Assembly: GCA_000349905.1 (NCBI GenBank)
Contig: KB722738.1
Span: 491,134-555,133 of the forward strand
Direction of reading: 5' to 3'
From: Volvariella volvacea V23
Taxonomy: Eukaryota > Basidiomycota > Agaricomycetes > Agaricales > Pluteaceae
DNA: 64,000 nucleotides
The notes beneath the pieces are model-generated. The model did no database searches and was not told where the DNA came from. It saw only the letters and a list, made by a program, of their open reading frames with translations. Of this stretch, positions 1 to 11,172 are shown in pieces (position 1 is the stretch's first letter; the number at the start of each line of letters is the position of its first letter). A program made the translations under genes and the position numbers.

Positions 1-305
1 GGGGCTGACGTTGAGTTTGGATCAAGGACCGAGGTCGTGGGCAGTTCATTGGAACTCGAAACAGAATATGAAGAGGTGGCCGAGAGGGTGCTCTCAATGA
101 CTGTGCTAGTGAGTGTCGGGAGGTCGGAGGCTGACTGACTCTCAGATTCAATGGCAGTTGCATTCGTCTGAGGCGGATAACCAGAGGAGGAAACGGGTGC
201 TTCCTCTGGAGGTGCACTATAAGGAGGCTGCCCATCGGACCATGCTGCAGCAGGAAGAACAATGGGAAGAAGAAAAGCACAAAGGAACACCAGTTTCCCC
301 TGCAT
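1..305 (-). CDS. Secreted Ser/Thr-rich protein, N-terminal part (runs off left edge)
   Basis: An open frame starts with ATG at 305-303 and continues without a stop to base 1, so only the first ~100 residues are present. It begins with a classic signal peptide: Met-Gln-Gly-Lys, then a hydrophobic run (LVFLCAFLLPIVLPAAA) with a likely cleavage site after the alanines. The mature part is rich in Ser, Thr, Pro and Glu and has no recognised domain, as in O-glycosylated or wall-attached fungal proteins. The 3' part lies outside the window, so introns, a GPI signal or a catalytic domain cannot be judged. The product class is inferred from the signal peptide and composition only. Confidence 0.6.
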   Translation of the reverse strand, partial: MQGKLVFLCAFLLPIVLPAAAWSDGQPPYSAPPEEAPVSSSGYPPQTNATAIESESQSASDLPTLTSTVIESTLSATSSYSVSSSNELPTTSVLDPNSTSA

Positions 306-980
306 TGCGAGAAGATACGAGTGCACACAAAACTTCGGGATGAGTAGTCAAAGCAGGAGTAAGACCACCACGTATTCTTCAATGCACGTCTTTTAAGCGT
401 CCTGCCTTCCATAACGGCCAAAAAAAGAACGTCAACGTGATCGAAGCTCTTAATCGAGTGTGCCCAGTACCGTTCCGAGCCCAGGATAGCATGTCGCAAC
501 GTGCAGTGCAGCATCGTGGTCGAAGTGCAGAGATCGAGCCTATTTCCGAAATCGCACCGCGTTTTTGATCCCGTTATTACTCCCGAAGGCATGTAAATAG
601 GCGCAGACTCCAGATAGAAAAGGAGAAATCGACTTCGTTTAGAAGGAGAGTGCGCTGTAATCTACATTCCAGTAGATGCAAATAACAGCTCCATCTAGCC
701 ACAATAGATACGAAAATGAGCAGCAGCTAAGCACTGGGGGCTGTAATCAAAGTGCTGCCGTATTCGGAGAAACCTACGACCCAAGAACTCTGCCAGGGAC
801 GCCCTAAATTAACGATTGACAACGCTCAATCGCTTGCGTGCCTCTCGGCAAACATACACCACTCACGTCTTACTCGTGCGCCCATCCCTTTGGACGTAAC
901 TCAACTCAAACGGCCTTCCGTGGCACCCGACAAGCCCACTAGATCAAACGCCTGCCTAGCCCTCCCGTATCTATATCACA
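306..980. other. Intergenic, convergent/5' region
   Basis: Between the start of the left-edge gene and the 3' end of REV1. I see only short frames with no coding character. The 137-codon plus-strand frame at 752-1165 overlaps the REV1 3' coding exon in antisense and is a shadow. No repeat or RNA gene was recognised. Confidence 0.5.
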
Positions 981-3900
981 TCACCTCAACGACAAGCACC
1001 CCCCAAACTTCTTACGCGCAACCTCGTCCATCTTATCCTTCACTTCCCCAAACGCCGTCCACCACGCCCTCCCCAACTCATCCACCTGACTCCCATCCAG
1101 CTCATCATCAAAAATCTCCGCGGCGCCCCAATACCTCTTCAGCAGCACCCTCCACCACTTCATAACGCTCACCGCCTTCTCTGCATCCGCATCCGTAGCC
1201 CGCTCCCTATCCACAGCGCGGACCACCCACTTGGCGAAAACCTCCACATCCTTCGGCTGCGGCTTCCTCTTCCACCTTTCGCACCTCGTAACCCACCCCT
1301 CAATCAAATCCTGCACGTCCGCCGTCTCGCTAAACACCAGCTTCTCCTCACCCTGCTGCTTCCGTATCACAATCACAGGCTTGAAATTCGCATACGGCGG
1401 CGGGGCACGGTAAGGCTTCCACCCAGGCGGCCACACAGGCCTCGCAGGCTGCAAAACCAGCCTCTGCGAATTCGGCGGCGAAGGCGACACCCCTCCGTTC
1501 TTCTTCTGCAACCGCACGCGGACCAACTGTTCCCTCTGCACATTCTCCGGCAGCTGGAAAAACACATCCGGGTCGAAACCGAGCTCCTCTACTTTCGAAG
1601 GAGAGAGGACGACGGTCCGTTTACGCGTCTTGGGGTTGACGATCGACGCGAGACTGAGTAAGGATTTGGCTAGACGAGATGTGCTTGTGCTCGTCGTAAA
1701 CGAATGCTCCTTTGGTGCAGTGAATATATGCGGTTTATGCTGGAAAATGTGATTCCCTGGTCGATTTCTCGGCGCCAGCTGGCCTGTAATCCGTCGAACA
1801 TTAACCGCATTGGCATTATTAGTGGGAAACAGAGGGCGGGAAGTTTTGGGCACAAACCCGGGTACGAAGAGCTTGCCACCTCGGGTGGTGAGTGGTCCAG
1901 ACGCCCTTTGGCGAGTCGTATTAGCAACGGGAGGGGCTGCCATTTTAGCGGGCGATTTCTGTCGTTTGTTGATGACTATGGGCGCGGGAGAGGCGGATCG
2001 GCGTTTGTATTCCTGTTCTAGTTCTTGTCGTATGTCAGGCGGTAGTGCATCGAAGACTGACTTGTCCACTTGCGAGAATGAAGGGAGGTCTGCGTATTCG
2101 CTTGGGTTATTTGAAGCCGCACGGCTGGAGTTGACCGAGCCCGCTCGTTCACCGCGCTCCTGAAAAGACGTTGGCGCCTGACTGAGCACAACAACTTCGT
2201 CATCGTCCTGTATCGGCGGCTGCAACACTTTAGGTGGCTCTGATATGGCAAATGCAACTTGCTTCTTCCCTTGTCCTTGTCCAGATCCAGACGCAGTCGC
2301 AGCCCCCTTAACCAACACATTCTTGTCACTCGGAACGTCAATCCTTCTAAAGGGCAACGCCGCCTGCCCCCCTCCAGCCAAAGTGCCCCCAGAACCGGTG
2401 GGACCCTTTGGATTATGCGCATTTACGAGCTCTAATTTCTGAATCTGAATCCCGATCCCTCTCAACTCCTTCGGATCGAAACCAAACGACTTGAGCAATC
2501 GCCAAGCATGTTCGCCTATGACTTTTGCATCGTTCGTCGCTCGACCGCCTGGACCTAGTAGGGACGATTGCTTGGTGAAGTTCTCGCAAGGACCATGGCC
2601 CAGGAACTAGTTCATTTGTATCGGTGTGAGTCCTTTCTGGGGTTCGAAGAAAGTGTTACCTTTGGAGGCTCTACAGGAGCCGAAGGATCCCTTTTCATAA
2701 TCTTCAACGTTATATGCCTCCCAACAACATTCACCTCCTTCATCCTCCTCACAACCTCCGTTGCCATCTGGTACACAAACATCTCCGCTTGTTCATTACT
2801 CTCAAACCTAATCCCATACTATCCAAAGCAAAAATCCATTAGTCACACACCCAAAAAAAAAGGAGGAAAGAACACAAAAACGCGACACCCACATTAATCT
2901 CGCAACTGACAGACTTCCTCTTCTTAACCCCCTCCAACTCCCGCTCATCAACACCCCTAACCGCATTCCACAGTCTCTCCCCACTCACCTTCCCCAACGC
3001 CTCACACAGCGCGCCTTTGCTCTTCCCCTTCAGCTCCCCCAACACACTCGTCCCCAGCTTCTCCTCCGCCTTTTGCTTCAACGCATACCCGAACCCGTGT
3101 AGATCGGTTATGTCAAGCGGGGCGAGGAAGGAGGGGACCTGAGAGGGGAGGAGGTGGTAAGATTTGGACGGTTTAGCGAGGCGTGTGGCGAGCCGGGAGA
3201 GGAGGATGTTGTGGGATATGCCTATACTAACTAAAACACGCCATCTCGAGTCAGCACCCCGTATTGCATGCACAAAGGCGCATAGAGGATTTACCTTCAC
3301 AGCTTGTCGCAGCTCGGACCTCGTCCCTGATCGTCTCGGCCAGCTCTCTCGCGGGATCCCAAGCGGGGTCTTGCTTCGCCTTTGTAGGGTTACTGGCTTT
3401 TAGTTGTCGCACGGCGTTGGAGACGTCGAGGAGAGCTTCGTCGACGGAGACAGCTTGTAGATCGTCCGCATGGCGCATCAGGATTGTGTAAAACTTTAAT
3501 GAGAATTCTTTGTATCTGGATGGTTGGTGGTGAGCGGTTGGGATAAGAATCGAGAGCAAGATGTATACGCACTTTTCGAACTCGTAAGGGATAGTCTGGA
3601 CCTCTGGGCACAGTTTTCTGGCCTGCTGTAAACTACGAAGCAAATCAAACTATATGAATACCACAACATCACCGAGAAACACGCAACAAGGAGAACAACT
3701 CACCTCATGCCGTTCTTAATACCAAACGCCCTAGCCTCATAACTAGCGCTCGCAATCTCGCTCGTACTCTCCTGTCCACCCACGCCCCCCTGCGAATGAC
3801 AAACCACAACCGGCTTCCCCTTTAAACTCGGTCGACTCACCAAACCCGCCGAAACAAAGAAGCAATCAAAATCGCAATGCATGATCACGCGTTCCTTTGG

Positions 3901-5384
3901 ATACTCCTCGGCTGCCTTGGCCTTTCCTTTCACATTCGCAGCACCACCACCGCCAGCAGGAGTGGAGGATTTGAGAAGCAGCTCCGCTCCACGCATGCTC
4001 ACACCACCGTTCTCAACTCCACCCGTGCCGCTCCTACCCCTTCCTACGCCTGCACCACCACCACTACCGCCGCCGCTCCCACTCCCAGCTCCACTCTCAG
4101 CCCTCTCCTGTGCCTCAGCTACTAGACTCTTCAACTCGCTCTTCCACATCGCGAGATGGTGCAATCTCGAGTTCTTGTAATACCCCTCGATAAAATCGGG
4201 CGCGACGGATGTATGAGCTTTGCGCCACTCAGGGTTCGCCATTGCGCGTTGGGCATGCGGATTCGAGTCGAGTGCGGCATAGGGGACGTGCGGTTTGATT
4301 GGATCTGTAGTGGCAGCCGGTGGTTGAGGAGGGAGAGGGGGGTTCTTGGGGGTAGAGGTCATTTCGGGTGGTGGTGGGCCTGCGGTCGCATTTGGGGGTG
4401 GATTGACAGCCTGCGGATGAGAGATCTTGGATGGCGCAGTTTTGGAAGCCGGGATGGATGATTTAGGCGGGACGGGCTTGGACGAGCTATTATTCCTATT
4501 GCTCGTCTCATTATTTTTAGACGTGGCGTCTGATGTGAAAGTTGGGGGTTTGAAAGAACCAACAGGGAACAGTCGTTTTTGTCGCCCGGTTGTGCCCTGG
4601 GAGGGCTCTAGACCCTCTTGAGGGACGTAGATGTAATCGCGCCAGTTGAGGAGTTGGGCAGCTTGAATGCTGTCGACGAGCCATTCCGGTCGAACGACTT
4701 TGAGGTGTTTCCATTCTCGCAGTTTGGCGGGGGTTAAGGAGGAGGTGACGATGTGGGTGCTGTGCTGAGGGGTTAGATCGTGCGCTGGGAATTGCGGGGA
4801 AGTACGGACACCAGGGATTTCTTGTCTAGGTACGGCTGAAAGATGCCGCCATGTTGGACGATGAGCCGGCGCAGCTCTTGTACGGAGGGTTGTGTCCAGC
4901 CATTGACCTAGCACCGGGTCACTTGTGTGCATAGACATGGTAGCGATACACGCACATAGATTGATAATCCCTCGAATATCTTAGATTGACTACCTGCCTC
5001 CGCAATCTCTTCATTCTGGATCTGCAGCTTTGCCCTCTTTCGTTGCATGTATTCGCCAAACTCGCCAAAGTGGGCTGCGCCATAGACATCACCCGAGTCA
5101 TCGTACACTTTCGCAGCAGGTTTTTGTATTTTCTCCTGAAGGGCTTGCTCAGGACTGACACTCCGCAGCTCCGGCGACAGCGACCTCTTCCGCTTCATCC
5201 CCGGCTGCGTGGATGGCGGTGGTTCGAGTTCTTCTGTGTCATCGGGATCGCCACCAACGTCATCATGACCTCCCCCCAGATCTTCAGGCCTGTCTCCCGG
5301 CAGCACGACATCCCTCAGGGCCTCGAGGAAGGCGGAGTCCTCCTCTCCAAAGTAATCAGATGAGTTGGACTGGCTGAGGGTCAT
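981..5384 (-). CDS. REV1: DNA repair protein REV1 (translesion deoxycytidyl transferase)
   Basis: Y-family polymerase that inserts dCMP opposite abasic or damaged template bases and scaffolds other translesion polymerases. Eight exons join in frame: 5384-4956, 4907-4812, 4764-3704, 3632-3573, 3515-3295, 3230-2893, 2818-2660, 2606-981 (about 1329 aa). Order: acidic N-terminus; the pre-BRCT motif FGEFGEYMQRKRAKLQ; a BRCT domain split by introns 1 and 2 (NGWTQPSVQELRRLIVQHGG, then VVRPEWLVDSI); a long Pro/Ser and Gly-Ser linker; catalytic palm HCDFDCFFVSA, SYEARAFGIKNGM and SVDEALLDVS with metal-binding acids; SIGISHNILLSRLATR; the little-finger region; two ubiquitin-binding motifs (FDALPPDIRQEL and FFQLPENVQREQL); and a C-terminal polymerase-interaction domain. 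The GTG codon 27 nt upstream is in frame, but ATG at 5384 is the likely start. The second donor could be at 4811 or 4805. All hallmark residues are present. Confidence 0.95.
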
Positions 5385-5749
5385 GGATAGGGGCAGCACC
5401 GGTTCACGCACATCGGGCTCGAGTCGGAAGCGAAGGAGTCAAGTCGCCGTGTCCGATGGCGCGTTATTTGGCAATGTTTGTCTGGGCCGTTTCGGGAAAC
5501 CAAACAGGGTGGCCAAACACCGGCTTTTGGGGATAATGGCGAGAACAGCCATTGTCCGGCAGCCCTGGTCGAAGAGGAGATGTATAAAATCTCACCCGCA
5601 TAGCTTGCCTTGGCCCCAGCCCTCTTAAAAGTCGCTTCGACGTCCGGTTTCCTCAGTCTTCTCTTCCTTGGTGCGTGCGCCGCTGTGGCAGCTGGTTCGA
5701 GCCTGACCGGGAGCAGTTTAGATATCTATTACTTCGTTCACGATCTACC
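5385..5749. promoter_or_regulatory. Bidirectional promoter of REV1 and the divergent gene
   Basis: About 365 bp separate the two divergent start codons. A TATA box (TATAAAA, 5583-5589) lies on the plus strand 160 bp upstream of the ATG at 5750. No TATA box is obvious for REV1, as is common for repair genes. Shared regulation is inference from the layout only. Confidence 0.45.
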
Positions 5750-7048
5750 ATGTCCGCCATCGCATCTTTCCCCAGCATCGCATACGCAACCGACTTCCTC
5801 ACGCGCCCTTTGCTCGAGATCCTCCCCTCGCCCAAAGTCTCCGCACTCCAGCGTTCGCTCCAATCGACCCTCGGCAATCTCTTCGTCCAAAACAGCCTCA
5901 GGCTCGTCGTGGCGCTCTCTGCCGGGAACGTTGCTCCACGGGCTCTGCACCCGTCCTGCATGTCTTTTGGCATCCGTTGGGCTGATTGGATGGTCCTCCT
6001 CGGCGGCACCCCGTTTGATCTGGTCGTGGAGGCGAGCCGAGTATGGACGAGGACGGCCAGCGGGAACGTCAACGTCATTTGGTCCACGCCCTCCGAGCAA
6101 CAGGGCTCTGCCCCACCCGCCACAACCATGGTGCGCGCCCCACCCCGAACTGTCGCACAGCAGATTCTGGAATCCCCATACGAAGACCAAGAAGCCGACG
6201 AGCTGTTCGCCTCCATATCTCATGCTGTCATGGCCAATCCTGTATCAACGCGCCAATCTCACTCTCCCCCACCCACTCCGTTCTCTCCTATCTATTCCAC
6301 CTGTCCCCTCTACACTGCCTCGCCAAAGTCCATGACCACTCTCACGAACCCCAAACTCATGACCGACGATTTCACATCTCCTGTATCTCGACCCAGCTCT
6401 CGCTCCTCCCAATCCTCCGCGTTTTCGACTTTTTCTAACGACAGCCTCACTTCGTTCACATCAACTCCCCATTCTTCCCCCGCCTCAACCCCTTCTTACG
6501 ACACTAGACACTTCCAACCCTCTTTCGAGTCTTCACCTTCGTTCACATTCACCCACCGCCAGCCCGAATACCGCCCCAGCCCCAGCCACTACCCATCGCA
6601 CACTTCCCCTCCCGCTCCGAAGAACGCGTATGGAGGTGCCCATTCCGTCCCGTCCCGAGCCGCCGCCCCTCGCCCCCCGAGATTCTCATCCGTCCCCTCC
6701 ACGCCCTCTGTTCCCTCTTTCCCCGCCCGCACACTTGCTACTCACACGCACGCGCACACGGTTCAGAGCGCACCCCCGACTGTCACGTCTTTCCCTCCTG
6801 TCCCGTTGGTCGACAACGGCAAGAAGGACAAGACCAAGTATCTTTACAGAGGGGGCGTCAGCACCGTGTTGACCGGCGGAGTTATGCTCGGCGCAGGTGC
6901 GAGTGCAGGGAACATGAACGTGAACATGACCATGAATGCGAATGCGAATGCGGCCGCGGCCGCGGGTATCAGCACCAGACGGGGCCCGAGGCATATGACC
7001 GCGAATGGACCTCAGTATCACATCAACCAGGCTTGGGGACGCTATTAA
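5750..7048 (+). CDS. Uncharacterised low-complexity protein, 432 aa
   Basis: Intronless frame. ATG at 5750 was preferred over an in-frame codon at 5675 because it has good context (CTACCATGTCC) and lies downstream of a TATA box at a normal distance. The first ~170 residues (MSAIASFPSIAYATDF and on) are ordered-looking, with hydrophobic stretches such as WADWMVLLGGTPFDLVV, a charged segment RTVAQQILESPYEDQEADEL, and no recognised domain. Residues ~180-370 are Ser/Pro/Thr-rich and disordered. The C-terminus has an Asn/Met/Ala repeat (NVNMTMNANANAAAAA) and ends in QYHINQAWGRY. I do not recognise the family; the first half would be the part to compare with other agaricomycetes. It is transcribed divergently from REV1. 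Confidence 0.7.
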   Translation: MSAIASFPSIAYATDFLTRPLLEILPSPKVSALQRSLQSTLGNLFVQNSLRLVVALSAGNVAPRALHPSCMSFGIRWADWMVLLGGTPFDLVVEASRVWTRTASGNVNVIWSTPSEQQGSAPPATTMVRAPPRTVAQQILESPYEDQEADELFASISHAVMANPVSTRQSHSPPPTPFSPIYSTCPLYTASPKSMTTLTNPKLMTDDFTSPVSRPSSRSSQSSAFSTFSNDSLTSFTSTPHSSPASTPSYDTRHFQPSFESSPSFTFTHRQPEYRPSPSHYPSHTSPPAPKNAYGGAHSVPSRAAAPRPPRFSSVPSTPSVPSFPARTLATHTHAHTVQSAPPTVTSFPPVPLVDNGKKDKTKYLYRGGVSTVLTGGVMLGAGASAGNMNVNMTMNANANAAAAAGISTRRGPRHMTANGPQYHINQAWGRY

Positions 7049-9062
7049 TTCACTTCACCATCGCATTGCATTGCACGTTAGACGAAAAAAAGACATTGAC
7101 ATTTTACGACGCGTTTTGGTTTCGATTTCGATTTTCGGTTTCACTTTCTTGGTTTTCTTGTTCGTTCTTCGCTTTTTCGGTTTTTTCTTCTTTTGCCGCT
7201 AAGATATTCGATAATACCATTTACCGCTCATTGGTCGTCCGGTACCTCCATCCATCCATCCTCCGTCCATAGTACATTGCTTTTGTTATACCTGTATCAT
7301 ATTTACCCCATCACCCTTTCGTATTTACTTATCCCGATGACCACCTCTTGACTCGCTTTTTAGTGCTCTGTTTATGCTTTCGTTATGTTAATGACCGCCT
7401 CTTACTTTTCCTCTTTCACACTATTATTTACGTGCTCGCTTACTTTTTCATTACGACTCACGAATTGCTCGCTTTGCTAGCCAGGTTTTGCTCTCCCCTC
7501 TCTTTTCCAATTCTCTCCTTTTCTCATTCACCCTCCCTCCCTTACAGTAGCGGCACAGTTCCGCAGGTCTGTTGTGTTCCAGTAATATTCACGACGCTTT
7601 TTGATAAAACACGCGCGATACCACGATCAACGCTTCTCTTTGTTTGTGATGAACTCTTCTCGTTCTTGTCCTTGTCCTTGTCCTGGCTGATATCGCTCGA
7701 TTCTTTTCTCCGTCGACCGGTGCTTGTGAGTACGCCATGATGCATGACGAGCTGAGACCCACGGCCAAGACTCATTCGAAAGACAGACCCATCTACGCCG
7801 ATGACGATGATAAGAACTGCTCAAGCACACACAGGCCTCTCAAACCCCAATCAAGCACATCCTTGGCGGCGTTTCATTCTCCTCATGTCTCATATGCATG
7901 ACGCCCCATTCATCCACGCAACGCCCAGACGATGTTTAGATTCGAGCTCGTGCGCATCGTGTTGTGCTTGTGAGAGGCTTGGTGTGCTGGGATAAAGGAT
8001 CAGGATCACCGTGTCATTCAATTCTTCTGCTGTTTTCCCTCATCTCGGGCCCGATACAGCCTGTCGTTTGTACTGCACGTACAGTAAGCGGCGCACCCTC
8101 AGTGCTCGTTACACCGCGACATCCTCGGATGACCAGCCGCGGGTACATGTCACGCACTTCATAGCCCCCTTCCCGCAAAGCCAGGATCCGATTGGCCACA
8201 TCACCCAAGCCGACACACGTCGCGTCCCCTTCAGGCAGCCACCGGGTACGGGTGACGCCGGCACAGCCACGTGCAACGCGAAAACTCGATGACGATGACG
8301 ATGACGGACACCGCCGGCGGCATTTGATTCATGTCCATATCCATTTGGCCAGTTTCGACCTGTACGGCACTTGTACTTGCACTTGACGCCACGGCGCAGT
8401 ACACCAGCTAGGTTTTGCGGCGTGTTACTGCAGCTTGGCTATGGGGTGTCTGTGCTTCGAGAAGGTCTAAGAGGGGCTTAGGAGTGCTGGGGAAGTCTAT
8501 TTGGGGTCCAGACCAGAAGCTTAGGTGGTGGGTGGGTGCTCCTCGAGGCTCCAAGGTGATATCGTAAAGAAGCAGGGCCCTCGCCTTGATTCCTCTCGCA
8601 AACGAGAAAAATGCGAGGTGATGGACGCCCTCGCTTTCTTACGGGATTGTATACGTACCTTGATGAAAATGACCCATATTTGAATCAGAGCTTAGACCCG
8701 CGCCCAACATCCTCGTCTGGCCCTGTTTTGTGTTCGAAATCGAGGGATTGACTCGAAGCTGTGCTTCATCCGTTGATGGTAGCAGTGGCAATATTAAATG
8801 CTTGTGCCGCTGATATGCCAACTTTGAGTCTCCTGAGCCTCAGGGAGATCGCCCCGCTGAGGTATAAATAATCCCCACCTAGTCTCATTCGGCGCCCTCG
8901 GTAGTGAAACAGTCCCCCCTTCTCCGATCTTTTGCGCTCTCTTCCATATACACAAGCCATAACCTCTCCAACCCCATAACGATACCCCCATCCAGCCAGT
9001 TACTGTAATTCACTTGCACCCATCGTCATTCTCAACTTATCGTGCCACAATAAGCTGCCACC
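7049..9062. other. 2-kb intergenic region with core promoter of the C2 gene
   Basis: No gene supported. The stretch after 7049 is T/C-rich and looks like 3' UTR and spacer, with TTGTCC repeats near 7665-7686. A (GATGAC)3 run lies at 8288-8305. A TATA box (TATAAATA, 8863-8870) lies about 200 bp before the ATG at 9063 and probably serves that gene. Frames of 60-130 codons here have no coding character or splice partners. Confidence 0.5.
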
Positions 9063-11172
9063 ATGCCCGGAGGACGACGAAACCCACTCAGCATGACGAA
9101 CATCTTGGGCAAGATAGACGGAGTCGTTCGGCCACAACAACCCCAGCCCACCCCCAATCCAATCGAGGCGCTTTTCAAGGGATCCAACTTTTTCAATCTC
9201 ACCATCGAGGTCAGTCGTCGCGTCGCCGACGAAATACCGCTTGTGGCATGTGCGTGCATACTGATCAAAGGGCATTGCGGTACTAGTTCATTGGAGCAAG
9301 GGATCTTCCCAAGCTTGACGTTATCGGGTCTGCTGACCCTTATTTTGTCGCAAACATTGATAACGCCGTCAGTTTTGTGTACGTCCGCGCGCTCTTGTCA
9401 CTGCTCGCTTTTACAGTGTCTTATCATCTCAATTCAGCTCAACCGTCATTCCCAACGAACTCAACCCGGTATGGAACGAGCACTGGCGGGTACGGCATGT
9501 CCCGGAAAACGCAGTGATGACGGTGGAGGTATGGGATAAGGACGAAGACAGGCCGCACGATGACTACATCGGGTCGTTCAAAGTAGAGAACCTGATACAA
9601 GCAGCAGATTGGGGAGAAGTAACCTATCAGATCCAATCACAAGGCCCGATAAAGCGAAAGTGCGATTTTCAGCTCAAGGCACGTATTACGTCCTCCACTA
9701 CCTCTAGTTCCTTGTTATCCCCCGCCTGGACTTACACCTTTGTCTGAACCATTCAGATTACCTGCACACCATGCCAAACCTCCAAAGAGGTCATGGATGC
9801 CAAATACCTCTTCGACGGCCCAATCCGTTTCTCCAAGCACAACTCCCCCTTTGTTGGCCACCTAACCAACCTCGACCAAGCCCGCCTCTACTCCACCTGG
9901 AAGATCTTCCTCCGCCAAGTCCCCAAGTTCTTCACCAACGTCCAAGTCCAATCGTGGAACAAGGACTACAAATCCGCGCAGACGATCTTTGGGTCGACCC
10001 CGACGTCGTTTGCGGTCAAACAGGGTATAATGATGGGTCATAAGATGTTGTATGCTAGGACGGCGAGGAATGGGTTTGGGACGATTGAGAGGAGGGAGGA
10101 TCTGATGAAGCTGTTTACGGGGGGCTCTGTTGGTTCTGCTGCCAAGAGCTGTGCAGGCGGTGGATGTGGACATGGAAGGCAAGCTTCGACCGACAGTGGT
10201 GTGATGCCAACAGGTGTGGAGGGAGCGGGGGTACATCATTCGCATGCACCACCTCCTCCTCCGGGTGCAGCGCCGGGGTTCCCTGAACCGGACTTTAACC
10301 CTCGTTCAAGCTCATTGCAGTTCGAGCACCCAATGCCTTCCCATTTACAACCGCCCGGGATGTACATATCCTCACCTGCATCGCTCCCTCGAGCAGGATC
10401 CTTCACTGACGGCCAATACGTCTCATCGCCACTCGCAATGCCCACACCGGCACCACCACCAGACCCATACACACACCCTTCTCACCCCGTGCCACCACAA
10501 CCACAACCGATCCAGGACCCCGCCTCTCTCTCCCCACGACTCCCTCCAAGAAAACGCAAATCCCTCTCTCCCGCTCCCACGCCCTTCTCTCACCGCATCA
10601 AGCCCACCGTGTACACCTACATCCTCTCCTCCAACGACAACTCCTTCCGCTTCTCCGAGACCGGCGCGGCCTTTTTCGTCGACTACGCCTCCAAACACGC
10701 GCTCCACGCCAACTGCGCCGACAACGTCCGCTACGCGGGCGAGTTCCACCTCCGGCCCGTCGTCGAGGGCTTCTGGGACGGGTTCAGCGACGCTATCGCG
10801 GATGAGGACGTGCTGTGGCAGCTCGTCATCGACAACAACAGCGGCACCTACGCCCCGGACGGCACGCTCCTCGACAACCTCAAGGCGCTGCTCGACTTCA
10901 ACTTTGGGCCGCTCGGGCTCGAGGTGGTCGTGTACGACCACTCGAACCCGGAGCTCAAGACGAGCAGGGACGCGTGCAGGAGGTATGCGATGGAGAAGAG
11001 GGGGGTCGGGGCGGAGGAGTTTGAGCCGCCGCAGCCGAGTAGGAAGGCTGCTGAAGGGGATACGCTGGCGAGTGGGGCGAGCAGGGCGTTGGGTGGCGTG
11101 TGGAGGAATGCGAGTGGGCAGGTTGCTGGGCTTGCGCAGAGTTTCAAGAGCTTGCAGGTGGGGAGGGCGTGA
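9063..11172 (+). CDS. C2-domain protein with conserved C-terminal fungal domain (gene A), 631 aa
   Basis: Four exons join in frame: 9063-9209, 9287-9378, 9438-9678, 9757-11172. After a short N-terminus the C2 domain reads NFFNLTIE, LPKLDVIGSADPYFVANID, VIPNELNPVWNEHW and VEVWDKDEDRPHDDYIG. The aspartates of both calcium loops are present, so Ca2+-dependent phospholipid binding is likely. A conserved block follows (YLFDGPIRFSKHNSPFVGHL to MLYARTARNGFGT), then a Pro-rich linker, then a second conserved block (YTYILSSNDNSFRFSETG, VRYAGEFHLRP, WQLVIDNNSGTYAPDG). I recall these blocks in uncharacterised fungal C2 proteins; their role is unknown. Intron 3 uses a GC donor (AAG|GCACGT). A diverged paralogue with the same intron positions lies at 15893-17680 on the other strand. 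The coding sequence is GC-rich compared with that copy. Confidence 0.85.

Noticed and set aside
752..1165. 137-codon plus-strand frame
   Set aside because: Antisense to the REV1 last coding exon for part of its length, Pro/Ser/Thr-rich shadow, no domain or start context.
5610..6335. 241-codon plus-strand frame beginning before the 432-aa gene
   Set aside because: Overlaps the better frame starting at 5750, which has correct TATA spacing and ordered-looking N-terminal residues.
7348..7740. 130-codon hydrophobic plus-strand frame
   Set aside because: T/C-rich 3' flank yields Phe/Leu/Ser runs by composition; no start context or splice partner.
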